From an uncultured Pelagibacteraceae bacterium (lineage in GTDB: Bacteria > Pseudomonadota > Alphaproteobacteria > Pelagibacterales > Pelagibacteraceae): a DNA stretch of 57,166 nucleotides. Shown one piece after another: positions 42,860 to 53,347 of this stretch (positions are counted from its first letter, which is position 1; each line of letters opens with the position of its first letter). The stretch lies in NCBI GenBank assembly GCA_902629575.1, contig CACORJ010000008.1, positions 1 to 57,166 on the forward strand, read 5' to 3'. The notes under the pieces were generated by a model that saw only the letters and a list, made by a program, of their open reading frames with translations, was not told where the DNA came from and ran no database searches. The translations under genes were made by a program, and so were the position numbers.

Positions 42860-43476
42860 TTCTTACCTGTGGATGTGCCTGCAGAAACAATGAATTTAGA
42901 TGCTTCCTCAAATGTCATATTAAGATAAATAACTTCATCGATTGGAAACATAAGTAAAAAACCACTAGTAGGGTTTGGTGTTGTCGGAACAAAAACATTA
43001 ATCAATTTCTTATTTGTTTTTTCTGCCATTTCACCTTTATTTTCCTTAGTAGCAAATCCAACTGCCCAGACACCTTTTCTTGGGTATTCAACTAATACAA
43101 CACTCTTTTTACCATTTTCATCTTTATTAGAAAATGTTTCTGTCATTTGAAGTATCGCAGAATAAATAGTTCTTAAAACAGGAATTCTTTTAAATAAATC
43201 ATCAATAAGTTTAAGAATTCGTTTACCTAAAAAAGATAAAGATAAACCACCAACGATGGTAATGAAAATAATTGAAATTATAATTTCAATTCCAGGGATT
43301 GCATATGGTAAATAGTTATTTGGATTGATATTTTCTGGTATAATTTTAGATGAAAGTCCAATCAATATTTTACTTAGATAAAGTGTAAAACCTATTGGAA
43401 TTAATACAACTACACCAGTGATAAAATAATTTCTAAGAATTAAAGCAAGAGATTTTTTTTTTGTTTTTTTAATCAT
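42856..43476 (-). CDS. DUF502-family membrane protein
   Basis: The 206-aa protein has two membrane helices near the N-terminus (NYFITGVVVLIPIGFTLYLS and a segment at about 55-80), and a soluble part with RIPVLRTIYSAILQMTETF, VLVEYPRKGVWAVGFATKE, NVFVPTTPNPTSGFLLMFP and MTFEEASKFIVSAGT. These are diagnostic for DUF502, a broadly distributed but uncharacterised inner-membrane family. It converges with recG (4-bp overlap). A 25-codon frame directly precedes its ATG on the same strand. Confidence 0.85.
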   Translation of the reverse strand: MIKKTKKKSLALILRNYFITGVVVLIPIGFTLYLSKILIGLSSKIIPENINPNNYLPYAIPGIEIIISIIFITIVGGLSLSFLGKRILKLIDDLFKRIPVLRTIYSAILQMTETFSNKDENGKKSVVLVEYPRKGVWAVGFATKENKGEMAEKTNKKLINVFVPTTPNPTSGFLLMFPIDEVIYLNMTFEEASKFIVSAGTSTGKN

Positions 43477-43554
43477 TTATTTGAAACTAGAGTACACCAC
43501 AAATGTTATTGCAATAATAAAAAGTATTACTAAAATTTTATTATTTAGATTCAT
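43477..43554 (-). CDS. Possible 25-aa membrane micropeptide
   Basis: ATG at 43554 to TAA at 43477, whose stop is immediately followed by the DUF502 ATG (TAAATG). The peptide MNLNNKILVILFIIAITFVV (20 aa) plus YSSFK is a single hydrophobic helix with a polar start. Direct abutment with the next start supports coupling, but a frame this short can occur by chance in AT-rich DNA. The function is unknown. Confidence 0.32.
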   Translation of the reverse strand: MNLNNKILVILFIIAITFVVYSSFK

Positions 43555-43561
43555 GTAATTT

Positions 43562-43570
43562 TGATATAAT
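43562..43570 (+). promoter_or_regulatory. Extended -10 promoter, probably leaderless, for the M48 peptidase gene
   Basis: TGaTATAAT with four bases (atca) before the ATG at 43575. This is the third copy of the same arrangement in the window, with the best -10 match. If translation starts instead at 43587 the leader would be about 10 nt. Confidence 0.5.
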
Positions 43571-43574
43571 ATCA

Positions 43575-44411
43575 ATGTTATCAAAAATGGATAGAAGAAA
43601 ATTTTTAACATATATAGGTTGTAGTTGTTGTGGAGTAGTATTAAACTCTTGTTCGACAGCTCCTATCACTGAACGAAAACAATTGAAGATTATACCTGAG
43701 GCAAGACTTAATGCTCAAGCAGCCGCAATTTACGAGAAAATTAAAGAGAAAGAAAAATTGAGCACTGATACAAAATCCTTAAATGAGATAAAATTAATTG
43801 GTAGTAAAATGCAAAATGCCATTGGAGAATATTTCTATAAAGAAAAAATTGATGATCCAACTATCAATTTTGATTGGGAATATATATTAATTGATAATAA
43901 AAAAGTTAGAAATGCTTGGTGTATGCCAGGGGGGAAAATCGCTGTATATACAGGTATATTAGATGTAACAAAAAATACAGATGGATTAGCTGCTGTTATG
44001 GGTCATGAAATAGCCCATGCTGTTGCTAAACATTCGGTAGAGAGAGCAAGTAGAGGAACTATATTAAATATTGGTACCCAAATAATTGATATCGCTAGTG
44101 GAGGAAAACTTTCTCAGGTAAATAGAACGACTGGAATGAATACAGTTGGTCTATTATCACAATTAGGCATAATGAATCCATTTAATAGAAAACAAGAGAG
44201 TGAAGCAGATTATCTTGGAATGATATTTTCCTCATTATCTGGTTATGATATTAGAGAAACTGTAAAAATTTGGGAGAGAATGAAAGAATTTAATAAAGGA
44301 AAAACACCACCTGAATTTATGAGTACACACCCATCAGCTGATAATCGTATTAAAAAAATAAATGAATGGACAAACCAAATAATATTCGAATACCCACCAA
44401 TTAAAGTTTAA
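43575..44411 (+). CDS. M48-family zinc metalloprotease, exported
   Basis: Periplasmic quality-control protease in the BepA/LoiP group. The 278-aa precursor starts with a twin-arginine-like signal (MDRRKFLTYIGCSCCG) and a lipobox-like cysteine (LNSC, Cys26). The zinc motif is HEIAH (His144-His148), the third ligand is in ESEADYLG (about 211), and MSTHPSADNRI closes the domain. It lacks the TPR tail of BepA. The first ATG is 43575; 43587 is a second candidate that starts directly before the RR pair. It is alone between DUF502 and tRNA-Lys. Confidence 0.88.
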   Translation: MLSKMDRRKFLTYIGCSCCGVVLNSCSTAPITERKQLKIIPEARLNAQAAAIYEKIKEKEKLSTDTKSLNEIKLIGSKMQNAIGEYFYKEKIDDPTINFDWEYILIDNKKVRNAWCMPGGKIAVYTGILDVTKNTDGLAAVMGHEIAHAVAKHSVERASRGTILNIGTQIIDIASGGKLSQVNRTTGMNTVGLLSQLGIMNPFNRKQESEADYLGMIFSSLSGYDIRETVKIWERMKEFNKGKTPPEFMSTHPSADNRIKKINEWTNQIIFEYPPIKV

Positions 44412-44416
44412 ATTAA

Positions 44417-44492
<76 letters not shown>

Positions 44493-44569
44493 ATAATTTT
44501 TTTAATGAATTTGTATATATATAATTATTACAATAATTCAAATAAGAAATAATCACTATAATATAAGTT

Positions 44570-45676
44570 TTACAACTTATTTATGTACTTATTATGGAAT
44601 TCCTCAAAAGTACCTTTGCCAATATTATATCTTATTGCTCTCATTAATTCTTGATAAAAATTGATGTTATGAAGCGATAACAACATTGAAGCCAATATTT
44701 CATTAGTGTTAAACAGGTGATTAAGATAATTTTTAGAATATTTATTTAAGTTAAAATTGTCACATTCTTTATCTAATGGTGAATTATCATTGCGATATTT
44801 ATTATTTTTAAGATTAATTCGTCCTTCCCAAGTAAAAGCCAATCCAGTCCTTCCTGAGCGTGTTGGAAGAACGCAATCAAACATATCAATACCTCTCTTA
44901 ACAGCACCTAGTATGTCAGAAGGAGTTCCGACTCCCATTAAATAATGTGGTTTTTCAAAAGGCATATCATATTTAATATCATCCAAAACCTGAAACATTT
45001 CGTTTTGACTTTCGCCTACTGCAAGACCACCTAAAGCATAACCATCGAAATTAATCTTTTCTAATTCATTTAAAGATTGAGCTCTCAAATCTTTAAATAG
45101 TCCTCCTTGAATTATTCCAAATAAGGCTTTATGTGGAATATTACCAAATGCCTTTTTTGATCTTTCAGCCCAATACAAAGAAAGATTCATTGATTTTTTT
45201 ATAATTTCATAATCATTAGTTTTTTTTGGACATTCATCCATAATCATTACAATATCAGAGTCTAAACCTAATTGAATACGAATACTCTCCTCGGGACTTA
45301 GAAAATATTTCTTTCCATCTACATGTGAATTAAAAATTGCTCCCTTTTCTTTATCGATTCTATTCAATTTTGAGAGAGACATTACTTGAAAACCTCCTGA
45401 GTCGGTTAATATAGGTAAGTCACAATTCATAAATTTATGAAGACCACCAGCTTGTTGTATTCGTTCAACACCTGGCCTAATCATCAAATGATAAGTATTA
45501 GATAGAATAATTTCAGATCCAGTTTTTTTAATATCATCAATCGTGCAAGCCTTTACAGTTGCCTGAGTACCTACCGGCATAAATACTGGTGTCTTAATAT
45601 TTCCTCTATGGGTTTCTATAAGACCACATCTGGCAAAATTATCTTTTTTTAAAATTTTAAATGCAAATTTTTTCAA
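44570..45676 (-). CDS. tgt: tRNA-guanine transglycosylase with incomplete zinc site
   Basis: Exchanges guanine at position 34 of GUN-anticodon tRNAs for the queuosine precursor. The 368-aa TIM barrel shows LSNTYHLMIRPG, LTDSGGFQVMSLSKL (catalytic Asp region), GGLAVGESQNEM, LMGVGTPSDIL and MFDCVLPTRSGRTG with the nucleophile Asp. The bacterial zinc motif CxCxxC is altered: Cys305 is kept, but the next two ligands are Asn307 and Leu310; His336 is kept. The enzyme may still fold, with weaker or no zinc. It is followed upstream by cyclophilin, coaD and gyrA in one leftward series. Confidence 0.95.
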   Translation of the reverse strand: MKKFAFKILKKDNFARCGLIETHRGNIKTPVFMPVGTQATVKACTIDDIKKTGSEIILSNTYHLMIRPGVERIQQAGGLHKFMNCDLPILTDSGGFQVMSLSKLNRIDKEKGAIFNSHVDGKKYFLSPEESIRIQLGLDSDIVMIMDECPKKTNDYEIIKKSMNLSLYWAERSKKAFGNIPHKALFGIIQGGLFKDLRAQSLNELEKINFDGYALGGLAVGESQNEMFQVLDDIKYDMPFEKPHYLMGVGTPSDILGAVKRGIDMFDCVLPTRSGRTGLAFTWEGRINLKNNKYRNDNSPLDKECDNFNLNKYSKNYLNHLFNTNEILASMLLSLHNINFYQELMRAIRYNIGKGTFEEFHNKYINKL

Positions 45677-45688
45677 TACTAATAAATC

Positions 45689-46249
45689 TTATAATGATTT
45701 AAAGCTTATGATTTTATCGGGATCAGTGACGGCTCCATTATTATTTTCATCACCTCTTTTAATTTCGTCAACAAATTCCATGCCTTCAATAACTTTCCCA
45801 AAAACAGTATATTGTCTATCTAAAAAAGGTGCAGGTTTAAAACAAATAAAAAACTGACTATTTGCACTGTTAGGGTCTGATGATCTAGCCATAGATAGAG
45901 TTCCTCTTTCATGAGGCATACTATTAAATTCCTGATTTAAGTCTGGTAAATCTGAGCCTCCCATCCCTGCTCTTTTGAGATCAAAATCTTTCGAATTAGA
46001 GTTTCCAAATTTTACATCACCAGTTTGAGCCATAAAACCATCAATAACTCTATGAAACACTACATCATCATATTTTCCACTGTCTGCTAACTCCTTAATT
46101 CTTTTTACATGATTAGGAGCTACATTTGCAAATAACTCTATCTTAACGTCGCCATTCTTTAATTTTAAAATCATAATATTCTCCTCTGATATTGATTGGT
46201 TAATAGTTAATAAAAATAATAAAATTATTTTAAAAATTATTTTATTCAT
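45689..46249 (-). CDS. ppiB: Peptidyl-prolyl cis-trans isomerase, cyclophilin type, exported
   Basis: Catalyses proline isomerisation during folding. The 186-aa precursor has an N-terminal signal peptide (about 1-20), so it likely works in the periplasm. The cyclophilin core is clear: VVFHRVIDGFMAQTGDV with the active Arg and Phe, GTLSMARSSDPNSANSQFFI, and FLDRQYTVFGKVIEGM. The length matches single-domain bacterial cyclophilins. It overlaps coaD by 8 bp and lies 12 bp upstream of tgt. Confidence 0.94.
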   Translation of the reverse strand: MNKIIFKIILLFLLTINQSISEENIMILKLKNGDVKIELFANVAPNHVKRIKELADSGKYDDVVFHRVIDGFMAQTGDVKFGNSNSKDFDLKRAGMGGSDLPDLNQEFNSMPHERGTLSMARSSDPNSANSQFFICFKPAPFLDRQYTVFGKVIEGMEFVDEIKRGDENNNGAVTDPDKIISFKSL

Positions 46250-46736
46250 ATTTTTTTTTTAATGAATTAATTGTACTTTTCGTTGTAAATTTTTTTATAT
46301 CACCACCTAATTTTACAATTTCTTTTACAAATCTAGAGGATATAATTTGATTTTCAACATCTGACATTAAAAATAATGTTTCTATTTTATTATTAAGTTT
46401 TCTATTCATCCCAGCTAATTGAAATTCGTATTCAAAATCTGAGACTGCACGTAAGCCCCTTAAAATTATATTTGAGTCATATTTTTTACACAAATCTGTA
46501 GTAAGAGATGAAAAAGATATAACATTTATTTTTTTTTTATTTAAACTAAGATCAACAAATAATGCCTTTTGAATAATTTTAATTCTTTCATTAACATCAA
46601 AAAGATAATCTTTATTTTCACCATCTGAAACTGCAACGATAATTTTTTCAAAGAGTTTCAAGGATTTTTTAATTACATCTATGTGTCCAAAAGTTATTGG
46701 ATCAAATGTACCAGGATAAATTGCTATCTTAGACAT
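46242..46736 (-). CDS. coaD: Phosphopantetheine adenylyltransferase
   Basis: Adds AMP to 4'-phosphopantetheine, the fourth step of coenzyme A synthesis. The 164-aa protein has the nucleotidyltransferase motif YPGTFDPITFGHIDVI (T/HxGH), NIILRGLRAVSDFEYEFQLA with conserved Arg residues, and QIISSRFVKEIVKLGGDI (ISSTxxR equivalent). It is flanked by ppiB and gyrA, with a one-base overlap to gyrA. Confidence 0.96.
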   Translation of the reverse strand: MSKIAIYPGTFDPITFGHIDVIKKSLKLFEKIIVAVSDGENKDYLFDVNERIKIIQKALFVDLSLNKKKINVISFSSLTTDLCKKYDSNIILRGLRAVSDFEYEFQLAGMNRKLNNKIETLFLMSDVENQIISSRFVKEIVKLGGDIKKFTTKSTINSLKKKYE

Positions 46737-49315
46737 TAAATTAAATTATCTTCAATTTTTATAGCAGAAACAACTTTTTCATCACCTGTTAATTTTATTA
46801 TCCTTACTCCTTGTGTATTTCTACCTGCAGTTCTGATTTCTTTTACCGCAATTCTTATTACCCTTCCCTTATTTGTCGATATCATAATTTCGTCACCTTC
46901 AAAAACTGGAAATGAAGATGATATATTCCCATTCCTTGGAGAGTTTATTATTCCAATTATACCTTTACCCCCTCTATTAGTAACTCTATAATCATAATGA
47001 GAGGTTTTTTTACCATAACCATTTTCAGTAATAGAAAGAATAAATTTTTCTCCTGCTTTTAGCTCCGATTGTTGATCTTTTGATTTTTTACCATTTTTTT
47101 TAATTTTATCATTATCTATAATTGATAGTGATACAATTTCATCGCTCTGAGCTAACTCAATCCCTTTTATACCTTTCGACGATCTTCCCTTAAATATCCT
47201 AAGTTTTTTTGACTCAAACCTAATACATTTTCCAAATTTTGTACTTAATATTACATCTTGTTCTTCTTTACAAATTTTAACACCAACAATTTTATCATTG
47301 TTATCAAGTTTCATAGCTATTTTTCCAGAAGAATTAATAGATGAAAAGTCTGCAAGGCTATTTTTTCTTACCTTACCTTTGGCAGTTGCAAAAATAATCT
47401 GATAATTTTCTAGGTTTTCATCACTTTCAGGGAAAGGCATGATTGAACTAATAGATTGATGACTTTTAAGCGGCAAAATATTAAATAAAGATTTACCTTT
47501 TGACGAGGACGAGCCCTCTGGTATTTTCCAAGCCTTAATTCTATAAACAAGCCCCTCAGTAGAAAAAAATAATACAGATGTATGAGTATCAACAGAGAGG
47601 GTTTGGACTACAGAATCCTCGTTTCTTGTTGTTATACCAGTCTTACCTTTTCCACCCCTTTTTTGGGTTTTTACGCTATTTAATGATCCCCTTTTTATAT
47701 ATCCTTGGAGAGTTACCGTTATTAGGACAGTTTCTTTTTGAATTGTTTCCTCTATATCATAATTCAAAATAGCATCAATAATCTTAGTTCTTCTCGGAAC
47801 TGAAAACTTTTCTTTAATAACTTTTAATTCAGTGCTGATTACTTTTAATAATTCTTTTTTAGAAGAAATAATTTTTTTATATCTATGAATTAACTCAGCT
47901 AACTTTTTAATTTCTAATTCAATTTCATTAATTCCAAGAGCCGTAAGTTTTTGTAATCTTAGTTCAAGAATTGCGATAACTTGAGGTTCAGAAAGATTAT
48001 AAATGTTTTTTGATTTTTTATTTTCAATTAGACTGATCATCTTTTGAGATTTATTTATTTTCCATTTAGCATTTAGTAAGATTTTTTTTGCGTCTTCAGG
48101 TGTTTTAGAATTTCTTATCATTTTGATAATCTTATCTAAATTTTCAACAGAAACTGATAAGCCAATTAAAATGTGCGCTCTTTCCTCAGCTTTTTGTAAA
48201 TCAAATTTAGTTTTTTTAATTACAACATCTTCTCTAAATGAAAGGAAATTTTCTAAAAACTCTTTAAGATTACAGGTTTTTGGTTTACCATTTACAATAG
48301 CTAAAGTGTTAAATCCAAATGAGCTTTCAATTTGAGTATTTTTATATAGTTGTCTTTTAATAGTCTCAGGCTCAACACCATTACGCAAGTCAATTGATAC
48401 TCGTATACCTTCTCTATTAGACTCATCACGAATATCTTTTATTCCCTCAATTTTTTTTTCTCTAACTAATTGAGCTATTCTCTCATTTAAAACAGACTTG
48501 TTAACTTGATAAGGAATTGAATTAATTACAAGTCTATCTCTTCCATTTTTAAGGGTTTCAATTGAAATTTCACCTCTTATTTTAAATGAACCTCGTCCTT
48601 TATTATAACCTTGTTTTATAATATCTTTACCAATAATTATTCCTCCTGTCGGAAAATCAGGACCAGGAATATGTTTCATTAGTTCTCGAATTTTAATATC
48701 CTTATTTTCTATTAAAGCTAAAGTTCCATTTATTATTTCTCCTAAGTTATGTGGAGGTATACTCGTAGCCATACCAACAGCAATACCACCAGCACCATTA
48801 ACAAGTAAATTTGGATACTGTGAAGGTAAAACAGTTGGTTCTTTCTCGGTTTCATCATAATTACTTTTAAAATCAATTGTATTTTTTTCAATATCATCAA
48901 TCAAAAATTGTGAAACTTTAGATAATCTTGTTTCAGTATACCTCATTGCTGCAGCCGGATCTCCGTCAATAGAACCAAAGTTTCCTTGACCCTCAACAAG
49001 AGGTAAACTCATTGAAAAATCTTGAACCATTCTAACTAGAGCATCATAAACAGATTGATCTCCATGAGGGTGATATTTACCTATTACATCTCCTACTATT
49101 CTTGCGGACTTTCTAAATTGTTTTGACCAATCATATCCACCTTTATACATAGCGTATAAGATTCTTCTGTGTACTGGCTTTAATCCATCTCTAACATCTG
49201 GTAAAGCACGACTTACAATGACACTCATTGCATAAGAAAGATAAGATGAACTCATCTCATCATGCATTGAAATCAACTTAATTTTTTTATTTTTTAATTC
49301 CTCAGTTTTTTCCAT
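46736..49315 (-). CDS. gyrA: DNA gyrase subunit A
   Basis: Breakage-reunion subunit of type II topoisomerase that introduces negative supercoils. The 859-aa protein has [37 protein letters not shown] (quinolone-pocket loop) and the active tyrosine in [11 protein letters not shown]. The C-terminal beta-pinwheel has repeats such as [30 protein letters not shown] and [12 protein letters not shown], and the GyrA-box is [10 protein letters not shown]. This distinguishes it from ParC. It is 5 bp after ssb and continues into coaD. Confidence 0.97.
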   Translation of the reverse strand: MEKTEELKNKKIKLISMHDEMSSSYLSYAMSVIVSRALPDVRDGLKPVHRRILYAMYKGGYDWSKQFRKSARIVGDVIGKYHPHGDQSVYDALVRMVQDFSMSLPLVEGQGNFGSIDGDPAAAMRYTETRLSKVSQFLIDDIEKNTIDFKSNYDETEKEPTVLPSQYPNLLVNGAGGIAVGMATSIPPHNLGEIINGTLALIENKDIKIRELMKHIPGPDFPTGGIIIGKDIIKQGYNKGRGSFKIRGEISIETLKNGRDRLVINSIPYQVNKSVLNERIAQLVREKKIEGIKDIRDESNREGIRVSIDLRNGVEPETIKRQLYKNTQIESSFGFNTLAIVNGKPKTCNLKEFLENFLSFREDVVIKKTKFDLQKAEERAHILIGLSVSVENLDKIIKMIRNSKTPEDAKKILLNAKWKINKSQKMISLIENKKSKNIYNLSEPQVIAILELRLQKLTALGINEIELEIKKLAELIHRYKKIISSKKELLKVISTELKVIKEKFSVPRRTKIIDAILNYDIEETIQKETVLITVTLQGYIKRGSLNSVKTQKRGGKGKTGITTRNEDSVVQTLSVDTHTSVLFFSTEGLVYRIKAWKIPEGSSSSKGKSLFNILPLKSHQSISSIMPFPESDENLENYQIIFATAKGKVRKNSLADFSSINSSGKIAMKLDNNDKIVGVKICKEEQDVILSTKFGKCIRFESKKLRIFKGRSSKGIKGIELAQSDEIVSLSIIDNDKIKKNGKKSKDQQSELKAGEKFILSITENGYGKKTSHYDYRVTNRGGKGIIGIINSPRNGNISSSFPVFEGDEIMISTNKGRVIRIAVKEIRTAGRNTQGVRIIKLTGDEKVVSAIKIEDNLI

Positions 49316-49320
49316 AAAAA

Positions 49321-49776
49321 TTAAAATGGAATTTCATCATCCATATCGTTTGAAACTTGTGAAGTATCTTCTGTAGGACTTGATGATTGATTATTATCGT
49401 ATTGAATTCCACCACCAGAATTTCCTCCGCCTAACATTGTTAATGAGGAGTTGTATCCCTGAATAACTATTTCTGTGGAAAATTTATCCTGACCCGATTG
49501 TTCATCTTTCCATTTTCTTGTAGTTAATTGACCTTCAACGTAAATCTGAGCACCTTTTTTAAGATACTGCTGCACTACATTTACTAAACCTTCATTAAAT
49601 ACAACTATACGGTGCCATTCTGTCTTCTCTTTTTTTTCACCTGAATTCTTATCTTTCCATGATTGGCTCGTAGCTAAGCTTAATCTTGCAACACTTTTCC
49701 CATTTACCATCTGTTTGATTTCAGGGTCTGCGCCTAATCGACCAATTAAAAGAACTTTATTTAAACTTCCAGCCAT
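49321..49776 (-). CDS. ssb: Single-stranded DNA-binding protein
   Basis: Binds single-stranded DNA in replication and repair. The 151-aa protein has the OB-fold pattern [72 protein letters not shown], a disordered Gly/Asn/Ser linker, and the acidic tip DMDDEIPF that recruits partners. It is divergent from uvrA (88-bp spacer), a frequent arrangement of ssb and uvrA. Confidence 0.97.
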   Translation of the reverse strand: MAGSLNKVLLIGRLGADPEIKQMVNGKSVARLSLATSQSWKDKNSGEKKEKTEWHRIVVFNEGLVNVVQQYLKKGAQIYVEGQLTTRKWKDEQSGQDKFSTEIVIQGYNSSLTMLGGGNSGGGIQYDNNQSSSPTEDTSQVSNDMDDEIPF

Positions 49777-49809
49777 AATATTTAATATTTGTTAAATTAA
49801 TTAATAAGA

Positions 49810-49818
49810 GTTATATCA
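49810..49818 (-). promoter_or_regulatory. Extended -10 promoter candidate for ssb
   Basis: On the minus strand TGaTATAAC spans 49818-49810. The ssb ATG is 34 bp downstream, giving a normal short leader rather than a leaderless one. No canonical alphaproteobacterial LexA box (GTTC-N7-GTTC) was seen in the ssb/uvrA spacer. Confidence 0.4.
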
Positions 49819-49864
49819 CAAATTTTCTGAATATTAATTTTATTAACTTAAAGCAACAAAAATT

Positions 49865-52720
49865 ATGATGAAAAAGATAGTTATTAAGGGGGCTAAAGAA
49901 CATAATTTAAAGAATGTTTCAGTAGAGATTCCAAAGGATAAATTTATAGTAATTACTGGTCTATCTGGCTCAGGAAAATCATCTTTGGCTTTTGATACTG
50001 TCTATGCTGAAGGTCAGAGAAGGTATGTAGAAAGTTTATCAGCATATGCTAGACAATTCCTTGATAAAATGAAAAAACCCAATGTTGATCTCATAGAAGG
50101 TCTTAGCCCTGCAATTTCAATAGAACAAAAAAATACCTCAAAAAATCCAAGATCTACAGTTGCTACAGTTACTGAAATCTATGATTATATGAGAGTTCTT
50201 TTTGCAAGAGCAGGAACTCCTTATTCACCATTTACGGGCAAACCAATATCATCGCAAACTATTTCACAAATTGTTGATAAGATTAAGGAATTACCAAAAA
50301 AAGCAACTATATATTTATTTGCCCCTATTGTTAGGGGAAGAAAAGGTGAATACAAAAAAGAAATTTTAAACTATAAAAAAAGGGGCTTTAGAAAAATTAA
50401 AATTGATGAAGTTATCTATGAAATTGATAAAGCTCCTGATTTAAATAAAAAGATAAAACACGACATATCTATTTTAGTTGATAGAATTATACTAAATTCC
50501 TCTTTAGGTAATAGATTAGCTGAAAGTGTTGAAACAGCCATTAATTTGTCCAATGGTCTTCTTTTTGTTGAATACGAGGATGAAACATTACCAAAAAAAT
50601 TTAGAAAAATTGAAAAATTAATTTTTTCAACAAAATTCGCGTGCCCGGAAAGTGGATTTACGATTGAAGAAATTGAACCAAGGTTATTCTCTTTTAATAG
50701 TCCATTTGGTGCATGTGAAGAATGTGAAGGAATAGGTGTAAAGCTAAACGTTGATCCAAATTTGGTGATACCAAACGAGAAAAAAAGTATAGCTGATGGT
50801 GCAATCGAACCCTGGGCAAAAACAACAACGTTATACTATGCACAAACTTTAGCTTCATTAGCAAAACATTATAATTTTTCATTAGAAGATAGATGGAATA
50901 AATTACCAAAAAAAGTAAAAGATATTATTTTATATGGATCAGATGATGAAGAAATAAAATTTTCTTATGACGATGGTTATGAAAAATATTCTCATAAAAA
51001 GTCATTTGAGGGTGTAATTAATAATTTAGAGAGAAGATATTTAGAAACAGACAGTGATTGGAAAAGAGAAGAAATAGCTCAATATCAATCTGATACTAAA
51101 TGCGAGAGATGTAATGGTTTCAGACTCAAAGATGAAGCCTTATGTGTAAAAATTGATGGTTTACATATTAGCGAAGTAACAGAAAAGTCAATTTTAGATG
51201 CAGCAGAATGGTTTAAAAACCTTAATGAAAGATTTGATAAACGAAAATTTAAGATTGCTGAACATATCTTAAAAGAAATAAATGAAAGATTAACTTTTTT
51301 ATTGAATGTAGGCTTAGATTATCTAACTCTTTCCAGAGAATCTGCAACTTTATCTGGTGGCGAAGCTCAAAGAATCAGGCTGGCATCTCAAATAGGTTCA
51401 GGGCTCACTGGTGTTCTTTATGTATTGGATGAACCCTCAATTGGATTGCACCAAAGAGATAATGTTAAATTAATTCATGCTTTAAAGAGATTAAGAGATC
51501 TTGGGAACACTGTAATAGTTGTCGAACATGATACTGAAACTATGGAAAATGCAGATCATATCATTGATTTAGGACCAGAGGCAGGAAATAAAGGAGGAGA
51601 AGTTATAGCTCAAGGTACTTTTAAAGATATCTGTAATACTAAAGAAAGCATAACCGGCAAATATTTATCAAAAAAATTTAAGATTAATATTCCGCTTGAA
51701 AGAAGACTTGCAAAGAATGGTAGGTTTTTGGAAATAAATGGAGCTACAGGGAATAATTTGGATAATGTTAATTTAAAAATCCCTCTAGGTAGTCTCACAT
51801 GTGTTACAGGAGTATCTGGAAGTGGTAAATCAACTTTAATTTTACAAACTTTATATAATGCACTTAACCTCACGTTAAATAATAATAAATCAAGAAAAAT
51901 CCCAAAACCCTTCAAAGGATTTAAGGGAACTGAATTAGTAGATAAAATTATAGACATTGATCAATCTCCCATAGGAAGAACACCACGATCAAATCCAGCA
52001 ACTTATACAGGAGCTTTTGGTCCGATTAGAGACTGGTTTACAGGACTTCCAGAGTCTAAATCAAGAGGTTATAAACCTGGAAGATTCTCTTTTAATGTAA
52101 AAGGTGGAAGATGCGAAGCTTGTGAAGGTGATGGGGTCATTACTTATGAAATGCATTTCCTTCCAGACGTATATATTCAGTGTGATGAATGTAAAGGAAC
52201 TAGATATAATAGAGAAACTCTAGAAATTAAGTTTAAAGATAAAAGTATTGCTGATGTTTTAAATATGACAGTTGATGAGGGATGTGAATATTTTGAAAAT
52301 ATATCTAATATCAGAACAAAATTATTAACATTAAAAAAAGTAGGACTAGGCTATATAAAAATTGGACAACAAGCCACTACTCTTTCTGGTGGAGAAGCCC
52401 AAAGAATTAAGTTGGCAAAAGAATTATCTAAAAGATCAACTGGAAAAACTATTTATATTTTAGATGAGCCAACTACTGGTTTACATCAACATGATATTAA
52501 AAAACTATTAGAGATACTTCATACTTTTGTCGCACTAGGAAATACTGTCGTTGTTATTGAACATAATTTAGATGTGATTAAGACTGCAGATTATATCGTT
52601 GATATGGGTCCTGAAGGAGGTGTTAAAGGTGGTAAAATAATTGCAGAAGGAAAACCCGAGGAAATTTGTGAAAATAAAGATAGTTACACAGGACAATTTT
52701 TAAAGTCTCTTTTAAATTAA
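49865..52720 (+). CDS. uvrA: Excinuclease ABC subunit A
   Basis: Damage-recognition ATPase of nucleotide excision repair. The 951-aa protein has two ABC ATPase halves: [20 protein letters not shown] and [11 protein letters not shown] (Walker A), two LSGGEAQRI signatures, and [13 protein letters not shown] and [13 protein letters not shown] (Walker B). Zinc sites: [16 protein letters not shown]... [10 protein letters not shown] is intact; the first site reads CPESGF where many have CPVCG, a cysteine-to-serine change also found in other alphaproteobacteria. An alternative ATG lies at 49868. Confidence 0.98.
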   Translation: MMKKIVIKGAKEHNLKNVSVEIPKDKFIVITGLSGSGKSSLAFDTVYAEGQRRYVESLSAYARQFLDKMKKPNVDLIEGLSPAISIEQKNTSKNPRSTVATVTEIYDYMRVLFARAGTPYSPFTGKPISSQTISQIVDKIKELPKKATIYLFAPIVRGRKGEYKKEILNYKKRGFRKIKIDEVIYEIDKAPDLNKKIKHDISILVDRIILNSSLGNRLAESVETAINLSNGLLFVEYEDETLPKKFRKIEKLIFSTKFACPESGFTIEEIEPRLFSFNSPFGACEECEGIGVKLNVDPNLVIPNEKKSIADGAIEPWAKTTTLYYAQTLASLAKHYNFSLEDRWNKLPKKVKDIILYGSDDEEIKFSYDDGYEKYSHKKSFEGVINNLERRYLETDSDWKREEIAQYQSDTKCERCNGFRLKDEALCVKIDGLHISEVTEKSILDAAEWFKNLNERFDKRKFKIAEHILKEINERLTFLLNVGLDYLTLSRESATLSGGEAQRIRLASQIGSGLTGVLYVLDEPSIGLHQRDNVKLIHALKRLRDLGNTVIVVEHDTETMENADHIIDLGPEAGNKGGEVIAQGTFKDICNTKESITGKYLSKKFKINIPLERRLAKNGRFLEINGATGNNLDNVNLKIPLGSLTCVTGVSGSGKSTLILQTLYNALNLTLNNNKSRKIPKPFKGFKGTELVDKIIDIDQSPIGRTPRSNPATYTGAFGPIRDWFTGLPESKSRGYKPGRFSFNVKGGRCEACEGDGVITYEMHFLPDVYIQCDECKGTRYNRETLEIKFKDKSIADVLNMTVDEGCEYFENISNIRTKLLTLKKVGLGYIKIGQQATTLSGGEAQRIKLAKELSKRSTGKTIYILDEPTTGLHQHDIKKLLEILHTFVALGNTVVVIEHNLDVIKTADYIVDMGPEGGVKGGKIIAEGKPEEICENKDSYTGQFLKSLLN

Positions 52721-52743
52721 TAATTTTTGATGTATAAAAATTT

Positions 52744-53346
52744 ATGGGAAATTTACTCTCATCATTATCTAAAACGATTCATGCTTCGATAATCTTAGCA
52801 ATACTTTTGTTTATAGGATTATTTTATCAAAATGATGGTTTTGCTTTTGATAGAATATTCTGGGCTTGGTTAACTAGATTTTTTCATGTTCTAGTAGCTA
52901 TAATGTGGATTGGTCTTCTTTGGTATTTTAACTTTATACAAATTCCAAATATGTCAAAAATTCCTGATGAACAAAAACCAGCGATAGGAAAAATTATTGC
53001 ACCAGCGGCATTGTTCTATTTTAGATGGGCTGCTGCTTTAACAATTTTATCTGGACTACTTCTTGCAGCTATAAATGGATATTTACGAGATGCAATTACT
53101 TTAAGTATTTACTCGGGTATTCCTAAGCATACAGCAATAGGCGTTGGAATGTGGTTAGGTTTGATAATGGCTTTTAATGTTTGGTTTATCATATGGCCAA
53201 ATCAGAAAAGAGCTTTGGGATTAATTGAATGTGATAAAGAAATTAAAGAAAAATCTGCAAGAACAGCAATGTTATTTTCTCGAATGAATACCTTGCTATC
53301 TTTACCCATGTTGTTTTCCATGGTAGCTGCACAAAATTTATATTAA
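52744..53346 (+). CDS. Membrane protein, PuuD/urate-oxidase N-terminal-like domain
   Basis: The 200-aa protein has about five membrane helices. The segment WLTRFFHVLVAIMWIGLLWY with FNFIQIPN, then FYFRWAAALTILSGLLLAAI, resembles the membrane domain of the PuuD/urate-hydroxylase family (Urate_ox_N). No cytochrome c CxxCH domain is fused, so it cannot be called a complete urate hydroxylase. Conserved histidines in the helices could bind heme. It lies 23 bp after uvrA and one base before secF (convergent). The function is uncertain. Confidence 0.55.
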   Translation: MGNLLSSLSKTIHASIILAILLFIGLFYQNDGFAFDRIFWAWLTRFFHVLVAIMWIGLLWYFNFIQIPNMSKIPDEQKPAIGKIIAPAALFYFRWAAALTILSGLLLAAINGYLRDAITLSIYSGIPKHTAIGVGMWLGLIMAFNVWFIIWPNQKRALGLIECDKEIKEKSARTAMLFSRMNTLLSLPMLFSMVAAQNLY

Positions 53347-53347
53347 T

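Noticed and set aside
49777..49864. LexA/SOS box between ssb and uvrA
   Set aside because: No GTTC-N7-GTTC or GAAC-N7-GAAC pattern is present; only AT-rich promoter-like sequence.
50641..50745. UvrA first zinc site broken by Cys to Ser
   Set aside because: The CPxSGF form also occurs in other alphaproteobacterial UvrA proteins as far as I recall, so it is a clade trait rather than a new observation.
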